Positions 35,709 through 48,900 of a DNA stretch of 64,000 nucleotides are shown in pieces (the stretch's first letter is position 1; each line of letters starts with the position of its first letter). The translations under genes and the position numbers were made by a program. This DNA is from Rutstroemia sp. NJR-2017a BVV2 (Eukaryota; Ascomycota; Leotiomycetes; Helotiales; Rutstroemiaceae). Below the pieces are notes generated by a model. It ran no database searches. It saw nothing but the letters and a program-made list of their open reading frames with translations, and was not told the DNA's origin. The stretch spans positions 1,302,001 to 1,366,000 of the forward strand of contig NJPS01000076.1 of the NCBI GenBank assembly GCA_002946415.1, given 5' to 3'.

Positions 35709-38123
35709 ATGGAGCTACCTTCGGCGAATCCACAGATGGCTTCATTGGGTCTTTCCTATGAGCGATTCTCCACCCGCCTCATCCAAAACCCAGTGCATGC
35801 CAAGGCGCCGAAGTATTTGGATGAATACATGCAAGTTGATAAGAAAGACCCGGAGACTGGAAATCTGACTCGATTTATTATCTCAGAGCCGGTCTTATTC
35901 GGCCTGGAGATTACTCTCAATGCAGGATTTACCTACGGGTTCTATGATGGCGTACTGGTGAAGCTCTTCAGCATACACTCTGGAACAATGATCTGGAAGA
36001 AGAAGTTTCCGAAGACGATTCAGAAAGGGCCTCTCACGAAAGCTGAAACAATTATCATCGACTCCATCGAGGCTATTGTTGATGGACAATTGATGACCGA
36101 TGTTAAGTTCGGACTAGATTTGCTCACTGCCGGTACGTATATTGCTCTCGAAGCGTTATCTTTCACCTGTTGACATATCCTTGCGTAGGTGACTATTTCA
36201 AGCCTTCTTCCAGTACTTCTCGACAATACTACAAGAATTTGGAAGGCTTGCGCATTGAGCTATGTAAATATAAGCAGGCAGGGGAGACTGACATCACTAG
36301 GTCGGATTTTCAGCAGAGAATGAAAGCCCATAAGCTCAAAATGGATGCCATTCGAAAGAAGGATACCCGAATCGATACGCTACAACGCACCGCTGTGAAT
36401 CGGAGAGTTTATCACCGATATCACATAACGCATAAGCTGAAGTGAGTTTTCTTCATGGTGTGATGTACCCTTGCTTACGATGTCAAGACTTCTCGACGGA
36501 AAGCCGGCTTCAGACGAAGAAGTAACACAACATCTGCGACCGCCAGCGCTTTGCACACAACTGTACAGGTATAGCCAGGCGCAACAATTTTGCTACCTGT
36601 GGCGTGGACCGAGTAAGTGAGTTACAAACTTATAGTCGTGCTGCTAATTAGCGTTAGCATTCTTCGACACTATCAGTATTGCTAAGACACCGGTGCCCTT
36701 GATCTATCTATCGTGGGATGTCATTCCTGAAGTATACCGACAGAAGACTTACGAGGAGCTTTCGGTATGCCAAAGTCAAAGATTTGCATCGGCAGTAGAG
36801 AAAGCTAAAGTTTCTCCAGAAGTATGATTTTGAGCATGTATGGTCGCATCATCTGAAGAGATTGGGTTCTAAACCAGAGAATGAAGCTGTCATGGCCTTG
36901 TCAAATCGTTTACGTTCTAATCCTCCTCTATACTGGCGGTCATGGGGCGAGCTTCATGGCCGCGAGAGATCGCGTGCATTTCAAAAGTTGCAAGTGAGCT
37001 CAAGCTTGTTCCTGTTTCCCTTCCAACATGTTGACAGTTCGCAGGGGAGACGATGTTATATTGATAAAGGTGAATTCCCTCCAGAACACGAATTGACCGA
37101 AGGGTCGAAAGAGGTGCCTATTGATCTTGAAGTCTCACCACAAAAGCTGAGCCTGGTTCCCGGGGCTGTCAAAACACCGACTACAAATTCGTGGATCCCC
37201 GCTGGAGAAAAAACATCAAAGGGAAGTACACCAAGCACCGCACACGAGCCAACTCTACTATTGACTTCTCAAAATATGGAAGTATCACAGGACAGTACAT
37301 CTCCTGTTAATCCTCCTCCGTCCATTTCAAAAGCAGTCCCAATATCAATGGTTGGCTGCGTTCCATCTGCAAGCTCGACTCCCTTGGAGGAGGTAGGCAT
37401 GAGAACCGTCATTCCTATCACAAGCACTCCTGAAAGTCATACATCTGATATGTATACTTTCCCTGCTGCTAATGGGCTTGGCTCGTCAGATGATCCCGTT
37501 CTGGCCGTGGTCTCCTCAACTCAACATGGTTCCCCTGTGAAATTGCTACCCAATATTAAGACGGAGCACAAAAAGGCGCCTAAGAGACCTGTCGAGTTTA
37601 TAGACCTAACGGTTCCAAAGCGGCGAGTTCATAAGAAAGTACTGAGTCCCAGCATGATACCCTTGAATGTCTCCAGTCCACAATCTTCCCTGCAGGCAAC
37701 CACCAATCATGATTCGATGGCAGACAGCACTCTATTTCCCGCTACGGCTTTTTCTCCACTAATGCTGCCCGACTTTACACCCGTGATCCAAAGTCCACAG
37801 TTCAATCTTTCACTGTCAACGTCGATAATCATATCCCATTACGCCCCTCGTCCGCTGTTGCCCTTGAAACCGAAATCGGAGCCGAAGCCGGAATCAAGAT
37901 GGTTAAACATGAGCCCGACGTGGAATGTGAAGTCGGAGTCAAAGATCAACCCGTGCTACCATCGGTAGAGCTGGAAGTCGAATTACGCGGACTCGAAGAA
38001 GAGGCAGCGAGAGCAGCGACTGAGCTTGAGGATGCTTTGAGAGTGGCTGAAGCCAGGAGACAGATGAACAGCGTGAAGAGAAGAATTGACCAGTTGAAGG
38101 GTAGAGGTAGAAGTTTCATTTGA
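35709..38123 (+). CDS. Unrecognised multi-exon protein with SUMO-interaction-like motif
   Basis: I do not recognise this family. Supported exons are 35709-36132, 36189-36441, 36488-36612, 36658-36764 and from 36820. A likely 51-nt in-frame intron at 36994-37044 has a GTGAGC donor, pyrimidine tract and GCAG acceptor. The N-terminal 340 residues look globular (for example LFGLEITLNAGFTYGFYDG, YRYSQAQQFCYLWRG and PLIYLSWDVIPEVY). The middle is Ser/Pro/Thr-rich and disordered, with VEFIDLTVPKRR, a SUMO-interaction-like motif beside basic residues. Coding then moves to another frame between about 37740 and 37900 and ends in a charged coiled coil (ELEVELRGLEEEAARAATEL). The switch is either a 116-nt intron (GT at 37783, AG at 37898) or a frameshift. 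The start has no close rival downstream. Confidence 0.6.
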
Positions 38124-38706
38124 GTTTCTACATTGACGCACTTTGCGCTTCGCTTGAAAATTTGATATTATGTACATCGTTGGCCGTGGGGGGTTTGAGT
38201 TCAGATAATAAGCAACAGACACTAGGGAGAAGTAGAGGGATTGGTTTGGAGGAGATGTCTCATCGGTTTGACTGATTTTCTGTTGATTTCTATATTTGTG
38301 TTACTTCATCTTCGCAGGTTCAGTAAATGGGGTATGGAAATCTACACGACCAATTCATCTTCTAATGATGGCAGTCAAGAGGAAGATTGCATACTACACA
38401 AGATAGGCTGGCAGAGATGACTCGATGCGACTGGAAGGCAAGTTATTTTTATTTAGAACCAACAGCTATGAAGGTTTTCATGATTTTTCAAAAGCAACAG
38501 GCATATAAATAATAAGTATTCCCGAACACAGTTGCTATATCGACAACGTCACCCGTCCCACCAGATATAGTATCTCGCAATTCTCGGGCTTCTTAATAAT
38601 AATATGCCCCATGATTACTCACAAATTATCTTCCTATTCCTCTCTTATCCCCCCACCTCTAAAATACCCACCAGTCTCAGTATGTCCACCGCCTCTAATA
38701 CTCCCC
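38124..38706. other. Convergent intergenic region
   Basis: These 583 bp lie between the stop of the unknown SIM protein (+) and the stop of the sugar transporter (-). No coding or RNA feature is visible. Confidence 0.55.
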
Positions 38707-41685
38707 CTATTTATTCTGCGCCACAATATCATCACCAGTAGTACCTCTGCTCTCCACGCCACCGTCTACATTCCCACCCGCATGTTCCCGCTCCTCAATC
38801 TCAGCAACATGCGCATTCTTCTCCGCAGCACTAGCACGGCGAACAGATCCATTCTGCGACTCCTCGTCGTGTTTCTGGTGCAGCAGATCGGGGTTTCCGA
38901 ATAGTTCGTCCATTTTTTCGAGGGAGAGACCTTTGGTTTCCGGGATCAGGAACCACACGAAGAAGAACATGCTGAAGCAGAAGGTGCCGAATATGAAGTA
39001 GGTGCCCTGGGGTGGGGAGGAGGGGTGTTAGTGTGGGGTTTGGAGGGGGAAGGGGGAATAGAAAAGGGGCAATAATGGGGGGAGAGGGAGGATGAAAAAG
39101 GTGCAATAATGGGGAACGGGGGACTTACGTATCCTGCTCTTCCGACTGTGACAAGCACTATAAAAACGCATTAGTACAATTCACGAACCAAAATCCCCCC
39201 TCCCTCCTTCAGCTCCTCCTTTCAACCACCCCCTAAATTTCAAACCCAGACAACCAAACACCAAAACAAAAAGCAAAACTTACTAGTCGGCACTGCCTTC
39301 GCAACAACAAAATTAAACAACCACTGCGTGGCCGCCGCGATCGCCACATTCAACGCGCGCAACCGCGCCGTCGGGATCTCACTAACGATAATCCAGCAGC
39401 AGGGGCCCCATCCGAATTGGAAGAACCCGGCGAAGAGGTAGATGCAGGTCAGGGCGAAGTAGCCGACGGGAGGGATCACGGCGCCTTTGACGGGCGGGTC
39501 GAAGCGCACGTAGAAGCCAATGACGAACATAGCGGTGCCTTGGGCGATGGAGGTCCAGAGGAGGGAACGACCTGGAGGAGGCAGGGGGTTAGTGGAGTTT
39601 TGCGGAGGGAGTGTGGGGAAGGGGAAGGTGGAATGGGAGGGAGAGGGAAAGGAGAATGTGGAAGGGGTGAGGACGAGAGAAGGTAACTTACGACGACCAA
39701 GGGAATCGGCGGCGACGAGGAGGAAAGCTGCGCAGGTGACCATCTTTACGATGCCATAGATTCCTGTGGCGAAGAGACCTGATGTTGCGCTCTGATTGTG
39801 CTATTAGACCACATGTATGTAAGAGGAGAGGAGAGGAGAGGAGAACATACGTTAATCCCTAGATTCAGGAAGATCTTAGGAGCATAGTAGTTAATTGCGT
39901 TCTGAAATTATTGTTAGCGGGCGCGAAATTTCGTAAATATGAATTTCAGTCATACTGTTCCAGTCATTTGTCTAGGGTTGTGTCAGTCAGTGAGAAAGGA
40001 AAATGTGGGGTCTGGAAAGGGGACGTACTGGCAGGTCATAAGTCCGATGGAGATCAGAGCTCGCTTGCGGTTTCCTGCGACTAGCCACATTTCCTTCATC
40101 AGATCGACGAATCCGGCTCCTCCGATGAGACGGCGCTATGATTTGTTAATGGAAGAGTCGAGGAGAGAAGGGATATTAATATGCTAACCTCATTCTCGAG
40201 TTGTTGACTCATCTAATGTCTTGTGAGCTAAGATTCTATAGAACTGGGATGGGTGCTAGACTTACCTCCTCGATTTCCATTCGGATATAAGGGTGATCAG
40301 ATGGAAGGCTTTCGGATATTAGAATTGACTTAAGTATCGGATGATGACTACGAACTTGGAAACTTGGGATAGAATGGCAGTGGCCTTTTCCCAGTTATCT
40401 TGACGGGCCAACCAGCGAGGAGATTCATTGCACATAGCTATGCCGACAAAGAGGAATATTGCTGGAATCATTTGGCACGCAAGTGGAACTGGTTGAGAAT
40501 GGGTTAGAACTGCGTTGTCTCTGATATAGTTAGGTAAATATGTAGTCTCTTACCGATCCATACGGAGTCACCTGGAAGGTGCAATAGTGCTCCGTAGTTG
40601 ACCCAGAAACTGAGCATAGTTCCTATATCCTTCAGTTAGAAACCGGCCACATCTGTTATTATGACTATAACTTACCAGTTGCGATGAATAGTTGGTACAT
40701 TCCAGTGAGAGCACCTCGGATAGCTCGGGGTGCGTTCTCGCTGACCTAGGAGTGACATAAGTTATAATTCCCTTCGCGTGCGTAAAAACTCACATAAAGT
40801 GGCGTGAGCATACTAGCAGCACCGACTCCAAGCCCACTGACAAGTCTTCCGATGTAAAGAACCGCACTGTGAAGTGTTAGTCTTGGGGATGCAGACGTGT
40901 CTTAATATTACATACATATGCCCTGACGAAGCGCACTGAAAGATGACTCCTGCGATTGTAAAGGCGGCAGCGATGAGTAGCGAAGGCTAGAATCACTCAG
41001 TAAAGTAAAGTATCGCTACCAATTAGAAATCTCATACCTTTCGACCCCATCGATCCGCGACGTAGTATGCGATCAGGGAGCCAAAGAAACATCCAGCCTG
41101 CAATGTACTAACAACTATTGACAGTCAGATATTAACTTTACGATTTTGAGAAATGTAACTTGCTATTTGAGAGGAGATCAGCTCCAACTTTCGGGTGAAG
41201 TGGGTCGATGTGGTATTTCCTATGAATGTCAGCCAATTGCCTAGAGCAAGTTCATAAAACTAGGCATACGTGGTGAAGGCAGGCATAACAATAACTCCTC
41301 CAATGGTCCCAATGTCTAAAGATATCAATCAACACATCCCGTATCAAGTCTTGCGGTCTAAACTCACCCCAACCGAAGAGCATTCCACCGAAGCATGCTA
41401 TGAATAAGTCAGCACATGTGTCCAGCGCAGTGAAGTAACTCCTATTCCGAGGGCAATACTAGAGATACATACCAGAAGCTGCCAAGAAGAAAACGCGCCA
41501 TCCATAGATCTCAGGTCTAATGTATCAATTAGACTATGCGAATGCTTGCAGTGATTCTCTCAAGTTCTTACGGATCACTAGAAAGAAGTTAACTCGCTGT
41601 AAATCGCAAGACCCCAGAATAAGACTTGCGTTTTCATAGACTCATTCTTCACGATCTTCTGAAGTATCTTAAACCCGAGACCCAT
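38707..41685 (-). CDS. MFS sugar (hexose-type) transporter, 21 exons
   Basis: A 12-helix major facilitator for sugar uptake. Exons: 41685-41630, 41577-41572, 41516-41473, 41397-41368, 41315-41270, 41219-41164, 41114-41038, 40986-40916, 40866-40794, 40745-40676, 40622-40554, 40488-40356, 40308-40266, 40212-40189, 40135-40029, 39971-39956, 39901-39851, 39791-39692, 39571-39284, 39157-39129, 39006-38707. Every junction keeps frame and the product is 562 aa. Signature segments: [59 protein letters not shown] and [15 protein letters not shown]. The Lys/Glu-rich C-terminal tail is cytoplasmic. Introns 1 and 6 have GC donors (GCAAGT at 41629 and 41163). Exon 2 has only 6 nt and exon 16 only 16 nt. 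The donor at 40355 reads GTTCGT. Substrate cannot be told from sequence. Confidence 0.9.
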
Positions 41686-42467
41686 TCTGCCGAGGTTGCA
41701 GTATCTCTGCAATTGAGAGTGATACGAACTGATAAAAGTAATATGTAATCTTCGACTCCTGAGATGCAAGCTCCGCGACTGTCGAGGTCTCCGCAAACGT
41801 ATCTGTCGACGTAAATGCGTTCACTCACAAGAGACGAAAAAATGAACTGAACATTGAACTAGCAGACATATTTCGTACCTCCATCCCATTATATTAATCT
41901 CCTCAGCCCGGGTTCGCAAGAACAGACCATTCTCCACCGTAAGTCAAATTGTCCGAGGCCAAACAATTGGCCAAGCTCGCCAAGGATCAGCTCTTCCATT
42001 CTGTGCTATCCCCCAGATTCTGATTATCGCATCCTGGCACTGCATGATGGGTAAATACACGGAGGATTCGTATTCATCCAGCCAACCATGTGCATGGAAA
42101 AGCTACATGGATGGTTGTCCAATACGTCGTAAGCTGGATGGGGTTAGCCGGCTGTGGAGCCCCGCATACATATAACTTCATCTTCTGATTATCGGACAGG
42201 GATGCGCGTGATGGCACTATTATTCCATCAATCCACGTTCAGAAGGTCCTTTGTGGCGGGGAAGGAACACTTGGCGGGACGTCGCCAAGGTGAGATTGAG
42301 GTAGTGTGGGGGTGGGGGTAATGTTGCGTGACTTGTATGACTTGTGTGCTATGTGTGACACGGGATCTCGAAGGCTGAGCATGCACAAACTATATCGAAG
42401 ATGAACGTCAAGAACAATAGAGAATTACTAGTAAGAACTACATCTATTTGGGGAGACGCTCAAGAAG
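41686..42467. promoter_or_regulatory. Upstream region of the sugar transporter
   Basis: These 782 bp hold the transporter promoter and the 3' end of the DUF2264 gene. A purine/pyrimidine-balanced stretch with a GTGTGGGGGTGGGGG run lies at 42305-42320. I see no gene and no operator that I can name. Confidence 0.5.
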
Positions 42468-44537
42468 TTATCCCTCCTTGATGATTAACCTCAACCACTC
42501 CGGAACCGCAGGTTTGTTATCCCACCCATCAAGATAGCTGTTTGCACCAAGACCACTACTTTTCGTGGGATTGGCATATATGCCCGTAACATACCAAGCC
42601 ACGCTTCCTTTGCTTAACGTTTCTTGTAAAGTTGGTATCACCGTCCGACTTTCAATTAGGTTCGAGTTTGGATCGGCGTTGACGAGATTTGCTGCACGTT
42701 TGCTTGCCGTCTCAAGAGCTACGATGCCCACGGCGCCTTTTGAGACTGCGAAGGCGCCAATGGACCCTGGTGAGCTGCCGTCTGGTGTGTTGAGATCATA
42801 GTTGCCGATTATCTTGGGCAGTGTACCTTCATCTTTTGAAGCGTCATACAGATCGAGAGAACGCCCATCGACTTTTCGTTCGTTGTGGATTGCGAATGAT
42901 CCGTCTGCCGTCATGACTTCCCGGCCTGCTTCAATTCTGTGTACGCGTAAGTGCCAACTTGGCGTAGCTTCTACTGGGGGTATCAGGTAGGTTGTGATGT
43001 TGACGTCCGAGAACGGCTTCCAAATTGACTTCAGTACTGGCTGATCTTCATGCGTTTCGATGATAGCCTCGTCGCAGTGCAATCTAGTTTTCCAGATAGA
43101 GCCTCCGTCGTCCGACAATCCAAGTTGCGATGCCATTGCAAACTGTTCGAGAGTGAAACATCCTGTTGGAACCGAGTATCCGTAGGCGCTGCTATACGCA
43201 AGTGATCCATATTTTGCATGTGTCCCCCTCATAGGATAAGAGCACGCTTGACCAGACGAGAGTATCATCCTGTGTCCTCCATGGTAACTTGTGATATGTC
43301 CCGGATATTTCAACGCTTTAACTTTCGGAATCAGATTCGTCGGATAAGGCTCTTCTTCAGAAGTCCAGAATGGATGGTTCTCAGGAACAGCTAGCCCAAT
43401 GAACGACAAACATGCCCAGTATGGACTTCCCGGAGAGTTGTAGTTTTCGGACATGAACATATTCGGGAAGGTGTATCCAATCGTCAACGTTCCAGTTGGA
43501 CCCCATATTTGGTCCTGCGTCTGCCACCACCTCATATTTCTCATCCACAACCCCTTCACGATGCCCCATGTGAGAGGTGCAGGTAGTTCTACATCAGCAT
43601 ATGCCAAAGCCGGCCAGAACGAAGACATAGCAAATCGATATCCCACGCTACGACCGAAGGGAGTAGCTCTGCCTTCTTCATCGAAATAGTGAACAAAATC
43701 CAACGCATAATCTTGAGCACGCTTCTTGAACTCGGCTGCCTTCTCAGGGTCTTCGTCGCCTGCCAGCTTTGCGTACAGCAGTTGCAAGAATTGAATCGCA
43801 AAGCTTCCACTGTAGTAATCCTGCTGCCAAATTCCTTCCGGCCCATCATTTGACCAGCCTTCTCCTCGAAAGAATGAATTCAAATGGACAATATCCTGCT
43901 CGATTTTCTCTTGAGAGTATTTTCCTCCATTCAACTTAAGTCCCAGGTTTGCGAAAACTCTGAACCACAGCCAATTTGTATTTGGCATACTACTTTCGTC
44001 AGAGTCCCATTCTCCACATGACCACGCACCAAAAAATGAAATCACTCACTTCTTACTGTTAATCGAATTCCCCAACCAAGCCTCCAAATTGCCCCTCTCC
44101 TTCTCACTCATACTCTCCCAAAATTGCGGCGCAACCGCCAATGTAAACCCCAACGGACACATCTCCACCATTCTCTGATCATTATCCCTCGGGACCCCCC
44201 AGAACTCCTCAGACTCAGGATCAACCGCCTTTTTCAGCCCTTCAATCCACAGGTCCGCGCCATCGTATTCTCCGCCTCCTGCTAGCAGCGCACCCAGTCC
44301 CCAGAGCGGTCGACAGAAGCCTTCGATTTCGCTCGCGCGCTGGTCGAAACGGACGGCCGTGGAGCCGGGAACGCGGATTAGTGCTCTTTGGGGGGAGAAA
44401 TGGGTGGTTAAGGGGCCGAGAAGAGTTTTGAGGAGGGCTTGCGCGGAGGAGCGGTCGCGGAGGTGGATTTGGGAGAAGGGGTGGGGGGTGTTGTAGCCTA
44501 GGACTAGGGACTGTTTGGTTCGAGGAATGGGCGACAT
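42468..44537 (-). CDS. DUF2264 domain protein
   Basis: Exon 1 is 44537-44050 and exon 2 is 43992-42468. The 57-nt intron has a GTGAGT donor, a CTGAC branch site and an AAAG acceptor, and the product is 670 aa. I recognise the DUF2264 family, which is related in fold to alpha/alpha-barrel glycoside hydrolases or lyases, without a proven reaction that I can state. Conserved-looking segments are [73 protein letters not shown] and [19 protein letters not shown]. No signal peptide is visible, so it is probably intracellular. It sits in tandem with the sugar transporter, 782 bp upstream of it, which fits a role in carbohydrate use; that link is inference. Confidence 0.88.
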
Positions 44538-45927
44538 GATGGGTGGAAGCTTTAATTAAGATGACGCATAGGGAAGTTGAGGTTGGTGAGAGTAGGAAAG
44601 ATCAGAAAGTTCAGAAAAGTTCAAAACTAGAAATTAATGCTGAATTATAGATTTTGGAACTCATTGAAACGCATGTGAATGACCAAATAGATGCATGAAG
44701 GAAATATGGACACTTGGCCAGCCTTCCAGAGATAACTGGAAAGAATCCAGCTCGAGATGACTCGATACTTCCCAATGTGGGCCTCATAGAAAAATATAGA
44801 TTACTCAATCGGGAAGACATGAATATCGTCCACTTAGAAGAGACAGGCATTACCCTGATGCAAAGACGCGCAGAAACGATTGTCATGGGAATTCGTATCC
44901 GTTGCATTAGTGGTGCGCGGTCGACCGGCAATAAAATATGAAGTGAGGAGGTGCTTGCCATTTAGGCAAAAAAGAAATTGTTAGATACACACCTCAAACT
45001 AGGAACAGGATCGTGTAGAATGTGAGATGATATTGCTTTTGACCCCCATGATATCTGATCTAGCCTTTGCGATATTGGACGTTCTATATTCCGTGAGTTA
45101 TATATGATGGAAGATTTGAAGTTATACGTTTCGCTGATCCAGAGAAGTGAACCGCGCCGTGTCTTCCTTCCCACCAACCATCGGTTCACGTGCCCCGCAC
45201 GACGAAAGCAGAAAAATGCTAGCAATCCCAAATTCCCGTCTGCTAGGAAGCAGTCCAGTTAATGCGATTTGACAGTGCTGAACACAAACGAACGGCGAGA
45301 AGATTTACGAGGGAAAAAACGGGGGTTGCGCAAAGTTGAGACGAAAAGTCGAATTAGCTCTGTGCTAGTAGATATGACTGAACATGACAGCAGACAACCG
45401 AGCACGGCGAAGTTAAAGGAGAGAAATGTTCGGAGGACAGCATGCATGCACAAAAACCATGAAAAATTATGGTAAGATAACAACTTCTCATTGTCATGCA
45501 CCATGAAGAATATATGTTTCACTTCTACCTTCCATCCCTCGCTTCCCCACTTCTCTCCCTCTACTCCCCCCATCCAGTCGACCCAGTCAAACCAGACATA
45601 ATGTAAAAAAATGTAAAAACCACAACGCACGCTATGCAGAAACGGTTCTCTGTAACTCCACTCGCCCAACCACGCAGGCCACACCCCGATCATAGGCTGG
45701 CAATCTACGCACCGACGCCATCAGTTCCCTCGCTATTCCATTTTGGACAAACCCCTTATTCCGACAGTTCCCCTCTATGCCCTCCTTCCAAAACATGTGA
45801 TAGTAGAAATTCCAAAAAAAAATAAGGTACAAAGAGGTTTCTCACTCTGATTGAGATTTACATCCACTCCAGCAATAGACATTAAAAAGGGGTTTTATGA
45901 TCGTCCCGTGTGTCTTCACTTCCTACA
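44538..45927. other. Intergenic region (DUF2264 / formin)
   Basis: This 1.4 kb contains the DUF2264 promoter and the formin 3' end; both genes are on the minus strand. The ORFs at 44611-44961 and 45259-45693 show no domain. The rest holds nothing I can name. Confidence 0.5.
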
Positions 45928-48900
45928 TCAATCATCCAACTCAATCGGTGTTGACTTCGTGCCTTCAGCTTCTGAATCTTCTGCCGGAGGCGGACTGACT
46001 ATCATCTTTGGTGTCAGGATCTTCTCACCCTCTTCCGATAATGGTGTATCTGGCATTAGGATTGTGGATTCTTTGGTAAAATCCTCTGGCACCGGGGTGG
46101 CTTCTTCGGGTATCGTTTCCGCCTCCGGTATTCCAGCATCGGAAGTGCTCGTGGCCTTTTCTCTGCGCCGCCTTCGCTCTTTCCTTTCCTCCTCCGCGTT
46201 GTTCCTTCGCCGTGACCTTCTCGAACTTTCCCTCCTATCGACTTGAGCTTCATCGGTGCCATCAGTGCCGCGCATGCCTTGTAACAGCTGGGCTGCTCTG
46301 TCGGCAACGTCATCATTCTCCGAGACTTCGTTAGGAGGCGCCATTTCGGGACTTAGCAGGCCTTCAGTGCTGACCGATTCGGGGCTCTTGAGACCTGCCT
46401 CCATCTCGGGTATCTCATCTGGCTCAGGAATCTTTTGGCCAGAAGCAACACGGACTTGATGTCGATTCTGTAAGCGCGCTCTGCGCCTTCGATCCCTTTG
46501 ATCTCTAGCTTGCGGCGCAGCAGCTCGCAGTTTCTCAAGGAGAGAGTCCATGGCACCAGTAGAGTTCGGAGATGGTGGACCACCAGTTTCGGTAGTACCA
46601 AGCTTGAGTTGAGCATGTTTCCTCTTCATCGAAGCTTCATTTCGTTTCCGCGTAGCCTCAAGTGCGATGTTCTTCTCCTTGGACTTCTTCCATTCTGTAA
46701 CGAACACAGCCAACTTCGAGAAGAAGTCTCTTCGAGCGTTCTCATCCGTGGCATCTTCACCGTAGAAGACCATAATATCATCGTAAGTTCGAACCATTTC
46801 TTCTAGATACAATTGCATTTGTTCCGCCTTCCTTCGAGCATCCTTCATCGATCTCTGCACAATCTGGCTAACGCGATCTTGTGGGTGGAATTTCTTGGGG
46901 TCGCTCAAGTTACCGGAATCAAGAGACCCTTGAACGTTCTTGACATTGTCGATGTATTTCCGGGCATCTTCTCGAAGTTGTTCAACATTCAGCTTCTGTG
47001 CAGTCACAACACCAGCGATGTCTTCGGTGAACCCTTCCCATTCAGGGTATTGCGCACGGACAATGCGCTCAATGAGATCGGCAAAAGTCGATTCGTTCTT
47101 GTCATCTTTGACCATTCCCAGTCGAGCCAGTGAACTCAACTTGAAACCACTCGCTTGCTTATTAGAGTCGTTCATGTAGTTACCAATGTCAAGAATCAAT
47201 CCAAGAACATTCATGAGAGATACGGAATCTCGCAACGACTCTGACACGGCAACAACTTGTTTTAGCTTCTCTGAGATTTCATCATACTCGATTTCAAAAG
47301 TGCGGGTGAGTGAGAGTGCTCTTATCCTAGACTTCCAGTAGTGGCGAAGTTCGAAGGCGGTTTGAAGATAGATTTGATCCTCACGAGTGAGTTCTGAGGG
47401 ATCTTGTTCCCTGTTCTCTTTACTCGCGTCAGGTCCAGTCCAATCTTTGCTGTAAGGTGCCATGAGCTTGGCTGTATTGTCGGGGATATTGCACATGTCT
47501 TCCTTTATTAAGAAATCCATGACGACAGGGTTGTCCAAAACTTCGCTGTCACAATGAATGATCATTTGAACGATTTTCTCGGGTGGGAAAGCCGAGAACT
47601 TGGAAAGGGAGATTTCTATCAAGGGTTAGCTCGCATACACATAATAATGCTAACGACTAGAGACTTACGGAACGTCCTCATCAGGTCACTTGAAATGATC
47701 TGCTTCTTGTCTGATTTCGCCTTTGCACCTTTACCAATTTGCTTGATCTCTTTTGCCAAAAACAATTTCTCGACCTCGTCAAGTACACCCTTGCGGGTAA
47801 GCTCGGCATATTTCTCTTCTTTTTCGGCAGCAGTAGGAGCGTGGGCAGCCCAATGGGTGGTCATAGGTGTATCAACCTTCTCCCAATGCAATGCTTTGAG
47901 CTTCTTCTTTGGTCTCGCAACAGGTAAGCCAAGAGTTGGCGCGGCATTATACGAGGCTTGGGATAAGAAGTGACCGCTCATCTTGCCAGGCATACCAGGT
48001 GGAGGAGGAGGGGGTGGTGGTGGTGGCATACCACCCATACCAGGCATACCAGGCATACCAGGCATACCGGGTGGAGGAGGAGGAGGCGGAGGACCACCAA
48101 AGCCAGGGGGACCTTTGACGCCTGGAAGAGGTGGAGGGGGAGGTGGTGGTGGTCCAGTGAAGCCAGGTGCTCCAGGACCCATAGGAGGTGGGGGCGGAGG
48201 TGGAGGCGGAGGGGGTCCATTGAACCCCGCAGGCTTCGGTGGTCCGTTGGCTTTTGTAGAAGCTTCATCGGTTGGCGTCTTCGGTGAATCGGATTCGATG
48301 CTTGGGTGCGATGGGCCTGTTGTAACTCCATCATTTTCTTCGTCATCACTAGCATCGTACCGCTTCATCTTGGCTGTCATCTCATCCAAGTAGGCCTTTG
48401 GCTTCTTCGGCTTCCTCAGCTTGACAACACGGGGCTTCTCATAAACCATTCCGTCCTCATCGTCTTCATCGTCGTACTCATCTTCATCCATCGACTCATC
48501 GCCGGCAATTGGTTTTCTGGGTATCTTGGTTGAGCGAGAAACCGTTCCAAGCATGCTGTTCATGTAGTCCTGCGGTGGTGCTCCAAGTGTCGCACCATGA
48601 TCGCCACGTCCACCACCATCCATTTCCTCACGCAATGCTCGTAGACGATCAGAAGGGCCTGCTGCATCACCCCAGACTCTACCTTCAAGCTTGTACTGGG
48701 TCTTCTGGCGTTCAATTTGCATTTCAAGGCGATCCATAAGCTTTTCACGATCGAGGATGCCTTTCATATGTGACGGATCGGATTCTCCTAGGCCATTGCC
48801 CTTTGAAGCATTCGAGGCGGCAATATCCTGTGCATCTCGGAGCATAAGGTACAATTCTCTAGTCTCGAGTTCATTTCGCTGGGCTTCTTTAGCGCGAATA

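Noticed and set aside
47983..48393. Gly-rich + strand ORF
   Set aside because: It is the antisense image of the formin FH1 proline codons.
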